Source: a bacterium HR12 (GTDB lineage Bacteria; Actinomycetota; UBA4738; HRBIN12). From it: 9,776 bases of DNA. The position numbers were made by a program, and so were the translations under genes. The stretch covers positions 1 through 9,776 of the forward strand of contig BEHO01000019.1 in NCBI GenBank assembly GCA_002898915.1, written 5' to 3'. The notes under the pieces were generated by a model. The model was given only the letters and a program-made list of their open reading frames with translations. It made no database searches and was not told the origin of the DNA. This document shows positions 1 to 6,169 of the stretch, in pieces; the stretch's first letter is position 1; each line of letters opens with the position of its first letter.

Positions 1-1
1 G

Positions 2-262
2 TTCCCACGGGAGGAAGTTGTCAACAACATCGCTAACCTCACGCTCCTTCCTCCGTCTGTGAACATCGAAATCGGCAATCTGCCATTCATGGAGAAGCGG
101 TGGGCGTACGAGGGTCGTACCGGACCGTCAGACGCCGGCCCGTCCACGCCTGCGCCCATCAACGCACTACTCGCGAAGTTCGACGGGTTCGGCCCGGAGC
201 AATTCGAAGAGCGGCAAGAGTGGCTCCTACAGAAAGCAGTCGCCGTATGGGCCCTCCAGTGA
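2..262 (+). CDS. C-terminal end of a DUF1524-type (GmrSD/DUF262-associated) HNH nuclease, cut by the window start
   Basis: The reading frame is open from the first bases of the window to the TGA at 260-262 and gives 86 residues. A GTG at 59 could be a start, but the codons before it already carry family-like sequence, so I read this as a 5'-truncated gene whose body lies outside the window. The pattern NLTLLPPSVN (residues 12-21), PFMEKR (28-33), then an EERQEWL...AVAVW helix at the very C-terminus matches what I know of DUF1524 domains (NLTLL..N..., pf..K, then I..R...L...A..IW). DUF1524 is an HNH-type nuclease domain found with DUF262 in GmrSD-like type IV restriction proteins and relatives. 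The catalytic His-Asn part would be upstream and is not visible, so activity cannot be judged. The gene is much less G+C-rich than genes to its right. The family call is from recognised pattern only. Confidence 0.6.
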   Translation, partial: FPREEVVNNIANLTLLPPSVNIEIGNLPFMEKRWAYEGRTGPSDAGPSTPAPINALLAKFDGFGPEQFEERQEWLLQKAVAVWALQ

Positions 263-306
263 CCTGACACCCGCAGTCGAGCCGCCACGAAACGTGGGGG
301 AGTGAT

Positions 307-335
307 CTGACGATCGCGGCAAGGATCGCTAGCCT
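307..335 (+). promoter_or_regulatory. Candidate sigma-70-type promoter for the 148-residue protein gene
   Basis: A CTGACG hexamer at 307-312 (4 of 6 to TTGACA) and a TAGCCT hexamer at 330-335 (TAnnnT) are separated by exactly 17 bases. The predicted transcription start, near 342, falls inside the dyad at 338-365, about 45 bases before the chosen ATG at 386. This is a pattern match only. Confidence 0.35.
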
Positions 336-337
336 CG

Positions 338-365
338 CGGCGCTGTGATGAAGCGCACAGCGCCG
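338..365. promoter_or_regulatory. Perfect 10-bp inverted repeat over the predicted transcription start
   Basis: CGGCGCTGTG at 338-347 and CACAGCGCCG at 356-365 are perfect reverse complements with an 8-base loop. No T-run follows on the plus strand, so it is a poor intrinsic terminator for the upstream nuclease gene. Its position directly after the candidate -10 element suggests an operator or a 5'-UTR hairpin for the gene starting at 386. Which of these it is cannot be told from sequence. Confidence 0.45.
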
Positions 366-372
366 AAACCGT

Positions 373-378
373 GGAGGG
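373..378 (+). promoter_or_regulatory. Ribosome binding site that decides the start at 386
   Basis: GGAGGG lies 7 bases before the ATG at 386. It overlaps codons of the longer reading frame that would begin at GTG 371, and that GTG has no such site in front of it. This favours the shorter protein. Confidence 0.6.
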
Positions 379-385
379 CCTACTG

Positions 386-832
386 ATGACCCATGAGGTC
401 CGCTGGGTGCTGCTCTTCACAGACGGCATGGCCATGACGTATCCGGCCGAGGTCTACGCGGACGAGCAACGTGCCGCTTTCGAGGCCGAGCGGTGGGCTG
501 CCATCCTCGCTGCCGAGCGCCGCGTCCCGATCTTTCGCCCGTTTCCCGGCCGCTGGGAGGTCGGCGATGTCTGGATCCGTCTCGTTGAAGCGCCGGTGCC
601 GGACGATGTCCGGGACCTCTGGGTCGGCACCCACTGGACGCACCACGGATACCCGGAGCCGGAGGCGGCGCTCTTTGCGAACGAAGAGGAAGCCCGGGCC
701 TGGGCAGTCGAGCAGCCCTTGCGCGGAACCCTCGTGGAGACCGAGGAGGATCTGTGGTCCTTCAGCGCGGTCTTCCGGCTCGGCGACGACGAGGAACACT
801 CGCACGTCCAGCGCGCGAAGGTGGTGTATTGA
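386..832 (+). CDS. Hypothetical 148-residue protein with a possible internal duplication
   Basis: I do not recognise this protein. The ATG at 386 is chosen because a GGAGGG site sits 7 bases upstream; a GTG at 371 would add five residues. There is no signal peptide or membrane segment. The protein is acidic and tryptophan-rich (W7, W37, W57, W63, W79, W84, W106, W124). The two halves resemble each other by eye. Residues 6-40 run RWV, then a YPAE stretch, then VYADEQRAA and ERWAAI. Residues 78-109 run LWV, then YPEPEA, then LFANEEEA and RAWAV. This suggests two copies of a small strand-plus-helix module. Composition is less G+C-rich than the genes to the right, as in the nuclease fragment before it. 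A candidate promoter and a 10-bp dyad precede it, so it is probably transcribed on its own. No function is proposed. Confidence 0.65.
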   Translation: MTHEVRWVLLFTDGMAMTYPAEVYADEQRAAFEAERWAAILAAERRVPIFRPFPGRWEVGDVWIRLVEAPVPDDVRDLWVGTHWTHHGYPEPEAALFANEEEARAWAVEQPLRGTLVETEEDLWSFSAVFRLGDDEEHSHVQRAKVVY

Positions 833-1202
833 GCCGTGCCAGTCTCCCGCGTCCAGGCCTCGTGTATTGAGTTCTCAGCAATTGGCCGTACGGTGGCGGC
901 ACCAGAGCAAGAGGACTTGGATGCGGGCTCAGTTCGGCTCGTCGCGGACGATTACGCGGGGTGCGAGATTGGCGCCGCGGATATCGGAGACGTAATGGCC
1001 CCCCATCCGATAGCTCTTCCGCTGTCTTCTCTGTCGTCGCCCATCAGATAGACGGGCGCCCAGACCGACTTGCGCCCTGAGCACGTCTCGCGTCCGCCAC
1101 GAGTCGGGAAAGGGAGCTCTTCGCCCACCTGAGGAACCTGCCCGTCGTCCGCGGCGGCCTTCCGGGACACCGCCTGCAGCATCGGGTAGCGTGCGCGGGC
1201 GG
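833..1202. other. Stretch without a supported gene
   Basis: About 370 bases follow the orphan gene in which no frame gives a convincing protein. Short open frames on the minus strand (929-1222 and 952-1182) have no ribosome binding site and no recognisable domain. A 10-base direct repeat, GTGTATTGAG, occurs at 824-833 (across the stop of the previous gene) and at 862-871. G+C rises through this segment toward the level of the operon to the right. It looks like decayed DNA at a junction. Confidence 0.4.
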
Positions 1203-1370
1203 ATGGGCGGCGTCTTCACCATCGCGCGGAACCCGCAGGAGGACAGCAGGCTCCCCTACCTCCTGCGCCTGCCGATCGAGGGCGGGCTCGTTCTGAAGGC
1301 CGCGACCCGCGGTTGCGCTCCGCCCACATGGACTGCCGCAAGCTGCTCGGAAGCTGCTCCCCTGAGGTGA
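1203..1370 (+). pseudogene. N-terminal stub resembling an ERCC4-domain nuclease protein
   Basis: The ATG at 1203 opens a 55-codon frame. Its first 33 residues contain FTIARNP, then SRLPYLLRLPIEGGLVLKA. This is close to what I remember as the N-terminus of actinobacterial ERCC4-domain proteins (ARNP...LPYLLRLPL...VLKARD.WPR). From about 1301 the resemblance is lost in this frame. A one-base shift there would give KARD, as the family has, after which similarity fades in every frame. The intact protein would be a few hundred residues long, and the next real gene starts at 1389, so the nuclease domain is missing. The match is from memory and short. The alternative is a chance open frame in G+C-rich DNA. 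Confidence 0.38.
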
Positions 1371-1388
1371 CCTGGGCGAGGTACACGG

Positions 1389-2555
1389 ATGTCTCCTGAG
1401 CTCGAGACCTTCCTGCGCGATCTCCCCCTCACCGACCACCACTGCCACGGGCTCGTCGAGGGGGACCTGGATCGGCCGGCGTTCGAGGACCTGATCAGCG
1501 AGGGGTTCGACCCCCCGCCCGCGGGGACCTCCCACTTCGAGTCCCCCCTCGGCCTCGCGGTCCGGCGGTGGTGCGCCCCCGTCCTGGACCTCGAGCCCCT
1601 CGCGGACCCGGAGCGGTACCTCGAGCGGCGGGCCGAGCTCGGGGCCGAGGAGGTGAACCGACGGCTCCTGCGCGCGGCCGGCCTCGGCCACCTCATCGTG
1701 GACAGCGGCTACCGGTCGAGCGAGGTGACCGGGGTCGAGCGCACGGGCGAGCTCGCCGGCGTCCCGGCCTCGGAGGTCGTGCGGCTCGAGGCCGTGGCCG
1801 AGGAGGTCGCGGCCTCCGGCGTGGACGCCGCGGGCTACGCCGACGCCTTCCGCGAGGAGCTCGAGCGGCGGTGCGAGCGCGCGGTGGGCCTGAAGACGAT
1901 CGTCGCGTACCGGGGCGGGTTCGCCTTCGACCCCAGGCCGCCGACGGCCGCCGAGGTGGTCCGAGCGGCGGAGCGCTGGCTCGCGGCCACCGGTCGCCTC
2001 ACCGACCCCGTCCTGCTCCGGTTCGGCATCTACGCGGGCGCCGAGCTCGCCCGGGACCGCGGCATGCCCCTCCAGGTCCACAGCGGGTGGGGCGATCCCG
2101 ACCTCACCCTCCACCTCGCCAACCCCTCGCTCCTCAGCGACCTCGTGAAGGAGCTCGGGCGGATGGGGGTGAACGTCGTCTTCCTCCACTGCTACCCGTA
2201 CCACCGCGAGGCCGCCTACCTCGCGGCGGTGCTCCCCAACGTCTCCTTCGACGTGGGCGAGGCCATCACGTACCTCGGCCCGAGCGCCACGCGCCTCCTC
2301 GCGGAGGCGCTCGAGCTCGCGCCCTTCACCAAGCAGCTGTACTCCTCCGACGCCTTCGGCCTCACCGAGCTGTACCTGGTGGGCGCGGCCCAGTTCCGTC
2401 GCGGCCTCGCGGAGGTCCTCGGGGCGTGGATCGCCGACGGACGGTGCTCGGCCGCCGACGCCGAGCGGATCGCGCGCCTGGTGGCGGTGGAGAACGCGGC
2501 CCGGATCTACCCGGGGAGGTCGCCGCGTTCGCCGGCCGGTGACCCGGTGCGGTAG
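1389..2555 (+). CDS. FluG-like amidohydrolase (amidohydrolase_2 superfamily)
   Basis: A 388-residue metal-dependent hydrolase of TIM-barrel type. The N-terminus has LTDHHCHG, with the HxH metal motif at H18/H20. Then follow GLKTIVAYRGGF (about 167-178, typical of the FluG/gamma-glutamyl amide hydrolase group), LQVHSGWGDPD (H231), FLHCYPYHREAAYL (H267) and YSSDAFGL (D321), the usual order of His and Asp ligands. Length is normal for the family and the C-terminus ends with the usual VENAARIYP element. Characterised relatives hydrolyse amide bonds, often of gamma-glutamyl compounds, in the cytoplasm, and are frequently fused to or beside a glutamine-synthetase-like enzyme; none is present here, so the substrate is open. 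The ATG at 1389 has GAGG at 1378-1381, 7 bases upstream. It is the first gene of a three-gene operon and lies only 10 bp before the next start. Confidence 0.85.
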   Translation: MSPELETFLRDLPLTDHHCHGLVEGDLDRPAFEDLISEGFDPPPAGTSHFESPLGLAVRRWCAPVLDLEPLADPERYLERRAELGAEEVNRRLLRAAGLGHLIVDSGYRSSEVTGVERTGELAGVPASEVVRLEAVAEEVAASGVDAAGYADAFREELERRCERAVGLKTIVAYRGGFAFDPRPPTAAEVVRAAERWLAATGRLTDPVLLRFGIYAGAELARDRGMPLQVHSGWGDPDLTLHLANPSLLSDLVKELGRMGVNVVFLHCYPYHREAAYLAAVLPNVSFDVGEAITYLGPSATRLLAEALELAPFTKQLYSSDAFGLTELYLVGAAQFRRGLAEVLGAWIADGRCSAADAERIARLVAVENAARIYPGRSPRSPAGDPVR

Positions 2556-2566
2556 CTTCCGCACCG
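2545..2566 (+). promoter_or_regulatory. 8-bp hairpin spanning a stop codon and ending on the next start codon
   Basis: CGGTGCGG (2545-2552) pairs perfectly with CCGCACCG (2559-2566). The six-base loop begins with the TAG stop of the amidohydrolase, and the last paired base is the G of the GTG start of the next gene. No Shine-Dalgarno sequence is visible before that GTG. A ribosome reaching the stop would open the hairpin, so coupled translation is plausible. A terminator is unlikely, because no T-run follows and the operon continues. Confidence 0.4.
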
Positions 2567-3510
2567 TGCGAGCCGCGCGCCTGCACCGGTTCGGGGAGCC
2601 CCTCGTCGTGGAGGACGCGCCGGAGCCCGTCCCGGGCCCCGGCGAGGTGCTCGTGGAGGTCGCCTACGCCGGGGTGAACCCGCTCGACGTCTGGGTCACC
2701 CGGGGAACGGTGGCCGGCGGGAGCCAGCCCCTGCCCTTCGTGCCGGGCGCGGAGGCCGTCGGGCGCGTCGACGGCCGATGGGTCGTGGTCCGAGGGGCCG
2801 GGGTGGGGGTCACCCGCGACGGCCTCTACGCGGAGCGGGCGGCCGTCCCGGCCGAGGCCGTCGTGGACCTTCCCCCGGGGGTGGATCCCGCGCAGGCGGC
2901 GGCCGCCCCCATCGCCGGCGGCACCGCCTGGGCCCTCGCCCACCGCGTCGCCCGGGTGACCCCCGCCGACCGCGTCCTCGTGCTGGGGGCCGCGGGCGGG
3001 GTCGGCTCGCTCCTCCTCCAGGTGCTGCGGAACGCCGGCGTCCGCGCCTGGGGGCAGACGGGGGACCCGGGGAAGGTCGCCTTCGTCGAGGCGCAGGGGG
3101 CCGAGCGCGTCGTGGTCGCCGGCGCGGCGGACCTCGCCGGCGCCGTTGCCGAGCTCCGCCCCACCGTGGTCGTCGACCCCCTCGGCGACGGGTACACGGC
3201 CGCCGCCCTGCAGGCCCTCGAGCCCTACGGACGGCTCGTGCTCTTCGGGGTCTCGGCCGGGCCGACCCAGGACCTCGACCTCCGGGCCCTCTACCGCAAG
3301 GCGATCTCGGTCCTCACCTACAGCGGGACCATCGAACCGGCCGAGCGTCTCCGCGAGGCCACCGAGGCGGTCCTCGCCGAGCTCGCCGCCGGACGGCTGC
3401 GGGTGCCGGTGGAGGAGATCCTCCCCCTGGAGCGCGCCGCCGAGGCCCACCGGCGGATCGAGGAGCGGCGGGTCCGCGGCAAGCTCGTCCTGGAGGTCGG
3501 GGGCGCGTGA
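2566..3510 (+). CDS. Zinc-independent MDR-family oxidoreductase (NADPH:quinone reductase-like)
   Basis: A 314-residue medium-chain dehydrogenase/reductase. The N-terminal GroES-like domain starts RAARLHRFGEP, as quinone oxidoreductases do, and contains GEVLVEVAYAGVNPLD and FVPGAEAVGRV (the PGxExxG element, about 60-66). The Rossmann domain has VLVLGAAGGVGSLLLQ with the GxxGxxG-type nucleotide motif at 141-147. The C-terminus ends AAEAHRRIEERRVRGKLVLEV, the standard closing element. The protein has no cysteine, so neither the catalytic nor the structural zinc of alcohol dehydrogenases can be bound. It probably reduces an enone or quinone with NADPH in the cytoplasm. GTG 2566 is preferred over GTG 2539, which would overlap the previous gene and add nine residues before the conserved N-terminus. 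It is the second gene of the operon and overlaps the next start by 4 bp (GTGA). Confidence 0.85.
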   Translation: MRAARLHRFGEPLVVEDAPEPVPGPGEVLVEVAYAGVNPLDVWVTRGTVAGGSQPLPFVPGAEAVGRVDGRWVVVRGAGVGVTRDGLYAERAAVPAEAVVDLPPGVDPAQAAAAPIAGGTAWALAHRVARVTPADRVLVLGAAGGVGSLLLQVLRNAGVRAWGQTGDPGKVAFVEAQGAERVVVAGAADLAGAVAELRPTVVVDPLGDGYTAAALQALEPYGRLVLFGVSAGPTQDLDLRALYRKAISVLTYSGTIEPAERLREATEAVLAELAAGRLRVPVEEILPLERAAEAHRRIEERRVRGKLVLEVGGA

Positions 3511-4757
3511 GCGAGCCCCCCGGACCCAACAAGCGCTGGTACCTGGAGCGGTTCGCCCCGCCCACGGAGGCGCCGTTCCCCCTCGAGGAGTACCGCGAGC
3601 GGTGGGCGCGCACGCGCGCGGCGATGGCCGAGGCCGGCGTCGACTGCCTCATCGCCTCCACCCCGGAGTCGATGTGCTACCTCACCGGCTACGCGGCCGA
3701 GTGGTACCAGGCGAACGGCCCGCGGGACTGGGTGCCGGGCTCCTGCGTCGCGCTCCACGTCGACCGCGACGAGCCCGTGCAGTTCGACGACCCCGAGGAG
3801 GTCACGCTGATCCGGTTCACGAGCGTCGCGTCCGACGTCCGGATCGGCCCCGGCCTCGGCTGGGAGATGCTCGACTTCGTGGTCTCGGAGCTCGCGGCCC
3901 TCGGGTGGCTCCGGGGCACCGTGGGGGTCGAGCGCCGCGCCTACCGCCCCCGCCCCGACGTGGCCGCCCGCCTCGATGCGGCCCTGGAGGCGGCCGGCGC
4001 GCGGGTCGTGGACGCCACCGGCCTCGCCCGCGGGGTCCGGCGCCGCAAGTCCCCCCGCGAGCTCGCGGTGGTCCGCGAGGCGCAGCGCGTGGCGGACGCC
4101 GGCCTCGCGGCCGCCCGCGCGGCGATGGCCCCCGGCGTCACCGAGCTCGAGGTCTACGGCGAGATGGTCCGAGCGATGGCGGCGGCGGGCGGCGAGGTCG
4201 CGGCGATCCCCCTGCCGGTCCTGTCGGGGTACCGCGCGTCCACCGTCCACGGGCTGGCGAGCCGGCGGCGGATCGAGCCGGGCGACGTCGTGAACGTGGA
4301 CGTGTGCGGGGTCGTCGCCCGGTACCACGCGAACACCGCCCGCTGCTTCTCGATCGGCGAGCCCTCCCCCGCCGTCCGCGACGCCGTCCGCAGGGTCACG
4401 GACGCCGTCGCCGTCGTCGCCGACACCCTCCGGCCCGGCCTCCCCGCCCGCGAGCTCCTCGCCACCGCGGAGCGGTACTACCGCGAGGTCGGCCTCCTCG
4501 GGGACGAGTGGTGGATCGGCGGCTACGAGCTCGGCATCGCCTTCCCTCCGGACTGGGTCGGAGACCGGTTCTACGAGCTCGGCACGGACCCCGGCGAGGA
4601 GGCCTTCCTGCCCGGCGACGTCTGGAACTACGAGGCCAACTTCTACCTGCCCGAGGGCGCGGGGCTGGCGCTCTGCATCAACACGTTCGCGGTCGAGGAG
4701 GACCGGGCCGGCTTCCTCCAGGCCACACCGCCCGACCTCGTGGTCATCGAGGCCTGA
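3507..4757 (+). CDS. Creatinase-like M24-family protein with altered metal-site residues
   Basis: A 416-residue protein with two parts: an N-terminal creatinase_N-like domain (about 25-175, including LIASTPESMCYLTGY) and a C-terminal pita-bread catalytic domain (about 183-416, starting KSPRELAVVREAQRVAD). Metal-dependent M24 peptidases use Asp, Asp, His, Glu and Glu. Here the first Asp is kept (D265 in VNVDVCG), the second position reads N276 (HANTARCF), the GHG-type His region reads GGYELGIAFPPDW (Tyr340), E376 may be kept (NYEANFY), and the last Glu region reads CINTF (N392). H248 (STVHGL) lines up with the catalytic His of creatinase, which needs no metal. So a metal-independent C-N hydrolase, as in the creatinase or ectoine-hydrolase (DoeA) branch, is likelier than an Xaa-Pro dipeptidase; a pseudoenzyme is also possible. 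GTG 3507 overlaps the previous TGA and has GGAGG at 3492-3496. Confidence 0.8.
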   Translation: MSEPPGPNKRWYLERFAPPTEAPFPLEEYRERWARTRAAMAEAGVDCLIASTPESMCYLTGYAAEWYQANGPRDWVPGSCVALHVDRDEPVQFDDPEEVTLIRFTSVASDVRIGPGLGWEMLDFVVSELAALGWLRGTVGVERRAYRPRPDVAARLDAALEAAGARVVDATGLARGVRRRKSPRELAVVREAQRVADAGLAAARAAMAPGVTELEVYGEMVRAMAAAGGEVAAIPLPVLSGYRASTVHGLASRRRIEPGDVVNVDVCGVVARYHANTARCFSIGEPSPAVRDAVRRVTDAVAVVADTLRPGLPARELLATAERYYREVGLLGDEWWIGGYELGIAFPPDWVGDRFYELGTDPGEEAFLPGDVWNYEANFYLPEGAGLALCINTFAVEEDRAGFLQATPPDLVVIEA

Positions 4758-4769
4758 GGGCGGGCCGCC

Positions 4770-6125
4770 TCACTTCGCGGGCTTCCAGATCGGCCCCTCG
4801 CAGTCGTCCCGGAGCGGGAGCGGCAGGGGCGGTCGGGGCTCCTGGTCGAAGTCGAAGGCCGAGAGGAGCGGCGTGGCCTCGCGGTCGCGGTGCGTGAGCT
4901 GCCGCAGGCCCCAGTTGTCCTCGATGAAGCGGAGCACGCTCGAGAACTCGCCGAGCTCGTGGCTGACCTTCCCCTCCTTGGCGTAGGGCGAGATCACGAT
5001 GAGCGGCACCCGGATCCCGAAGCCGAAGCCGTCCACCTGCGGCGGCGGCACGTGGTCGTAGAAGCCGCCGTAGTCGTCCCAGGTGAGGAAGATGGCCGTC
5101 GTCGGCCACATGTCCGAGCGCATGATGGCGTTGATGACCTTCGTGGACCAGTTCTCGCCGTGGCAGAAGTTGTACTCGGGGTGCTCCGAGAGCTCGAACC
5201 GCGGCGTGATCCACGTGACCGGCGGGAGCTTGCCCTCCCGGATGTCGCGGATCACGTTGTCCACGGGGAACATGTGCCGCTGCCAGCGCTCCGGGTTCAT
5301 CCGGTAGCGGCGGATGGCCGCGTACGCCGACCAGATGTAGCCGCGCTGGTCCTCCCGGGCCGCGTAGTAGGCCCAGGGGATGCCGGCGCGGCTCAGCAGA
5401 TCCCCCTCGGTGAGGAAGTCGAAGCACGGGTGGACCTTCTTCACCCGACCCTCGGAATCCACGACCTCCACGAGCTGCTCCGGCGGCGCGTCGCACCCGA
5501 ACGTGTTCGAGCCGCGGGTGACGCCCGGGATCCGCCGGGGGTTGTCCCGAGCGCCCCCGGACTGGGCGGCGATCGCGTACAGGTGGTTGGGGAACGAGGG
5601 GCCGTGGGCGCTGGCGAAGAAGTTGTCGAAGAGCACGAACTCCCTCGCCCACCGCCAGTAGTTGGGGAGCTGGTCCTTGTGGAGCTGCGTGTAGGCCCAG
5701 TCCCCGTGCTCGCCCTGGTCGAACCCGTCCATCCTCCCGCCGTTCCAGGCGGCGATGGCGCACTGGTAGCAGTGGGGGATGTCGCCGGGGAGGCGGCCGT
5801 CCGTGCCGCGCACGAGCGGGCGCGGCACCCCGTGGTCCATGCCCACCGTCACGCCGTTCGCCCCCGGGAACGTGCCGAACAGGTGGTCGAACGTGCGGTT
5901 CTCCTTGATGAGGAAGACGACGTGCTTGATGGGGAACCGCGTCTCGAGCGCCGTGGCGTCGAACCCGGCCTCGGGGCTGCCCGTGGTGATCACGCTCGGG
6001 CTCCAGGAGGGCCGAGGCGAGGCCGGGTCCCGCGGCTCCCCGCCGGCGCGGACGCAGGCGGCGGCGAGCGCGGCGGAGGCCACGAGGGCGGCGAGGGGTC
6101 GGGCGGCTCGGTGCGGGGACCTCAT
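4770..6125 (-). CDS. Secreted phosphoesterase lipoprotein 1 (AcpA/phospholipase C superfamily)
   Basis: A 451-residue member of the phosphoesterase family (PF04185 type), which hydrolyses phosphomonoesters or phospholipids outside the cytoplasm. The N-terminus has arginines, a hydrophobic alanine-rich segment (11-23) and Cys24 in an LAAAC lipobox, so a membrane-anchored lipoprotein is likely. Family motifs in order are [19 protein letters not shown] (E75, N76), PHCYQC (118-122), [10 protein letters not shown] (S177), [31 protein letters not shown] (D350, D351, H358) and [18 protein letters not shown]. By analogy with the AcpA structure, E75, N76, D350 and D351 would hold the metal and S177 would be the nucleophile; all are present, so it should be active. 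It is a close paralogue of the gene at 7606-9012, with 39- and 42-base identical runs. The ATPase gene ends 44 bp upstream; downstream it converges with the M24 gene across 12 bp. Confidence 0.88.
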   Translation of the reverse strand: MRSPHRAARPLAALVASAALAAACVRAGGEPRDPASPRPSWSPSVITTGSPEAGFDATALETRFPIKHVVFLIKENRTFDHLFGTFPGANGVTVGMDHGVPRPLVRGTDGRLPGDIPHCYQCAIAAWNGGRMDGFDQGEHGDWAYTQLHKDQLPNYWRWAREFVLFDNFFASAHGPSFPNHLYAIAAQSGGARDNPRRIPGVTRGSNTFGCDAPPEQLVEVVDSEGRVKKVHPCFDFLTEGDLLSRAGIPWAYYAAREDQRGYIWSAYAAIRRYRMNPERWQRHMFPVDNVIRDIREGKLPPVTWITPRFELSEHPEYNFCHGENWSTKVINAIMRSDMWPTTAIFLTWDDYGGFYDHVPPPQVDGFGFGIRVPLIVISPYAKEGKVSHELGEFSSVLRFIEDNWGLRQLTHRDREATPLLSAFDFDQEPRPPLPLPLRDDCEGPIWKPAK

Positions 6126-6137
6126 CGGTCGCGCCCG

Positions 6138-6166
6138 AGCCTAGCGGACGGGCAGCGACCCGCCCA
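6138..6166 (-). promoter_or_regulatory. Candidate promoter of phosphoesterase 1
   Basis: On the minus strand TGGGCG (6166-6161) and TAGGCT (6143-6138) are separated by 17 bases. The -10-like element fits TAnnnT, and 12 bases separate it from the ATG at 6125, so the mRNA would have almost no leader. The gene also lacks a clear Shine-Dalgarno site. The second paralogue has the same layout. The -35 match is weak. Confidence 0.3.
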
Positions 6167-6169
6167 CCG

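Noticed and set aside
824..871. 10-base direct repeat GTGTATTGAG at 824-833 and 862-871, possibly a target-site duplication
   Set aside because: Only 28 bases lie between the copies, with no element between them. It is probably coincidence.
929..1222. Possible minus-strand gene or frameshifted gene pair (with 952-1182)
   Set aside because: No recognisable domain, no ribosome binding site, and codon pattern not better than neighbouring frames. I kept it only as part of the gene-free stretch.
1044..2564. Long minus-strand open frame of about 500 codons opposite the amidohydrolase
   Set aside because: It mirrors a well-recognised gene. Its translation is low-complexity Arg/Gly/Glu/Ala sequence typical of antisense frames in G+C-rich DNA.
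2539..2565. GTG 2539 as the start of the oxidoreductase
   Set aside because: It would overlap the amidohydrolase and add nine residues before the conserved RAARLHRFGEP N-terminus, and it has no ribosome binding site.
2778..3506. Upstream extension of the M24 frame through the oxidoreductase gene
   Set aside because: The extension reads as Arg/Gly/Pro-rich antisense-like sequence. The creatinase-type N-terminus begins naturally after the GTG at 3507, with a ribosome binding site.
4749..4771. Short G+C-rich inverted repeat between the convergent M24 and phosphoesterase 1 genes as a two-way terminator
   Set aside because: Only 4-5 paired bases, no T-run on either strand, and it overlaps the ends of both genes. 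Support is too weak.
6126..6169. Copy of the ATPase upstream repeat at the 3' end of the ATPase gene, which would mark element ends
   Set aside because: I searched the 44-bp gap for TACAAGG-type half-sites on both strands and found none, so there is no sign of terminal repeats bounding a mobile unit.
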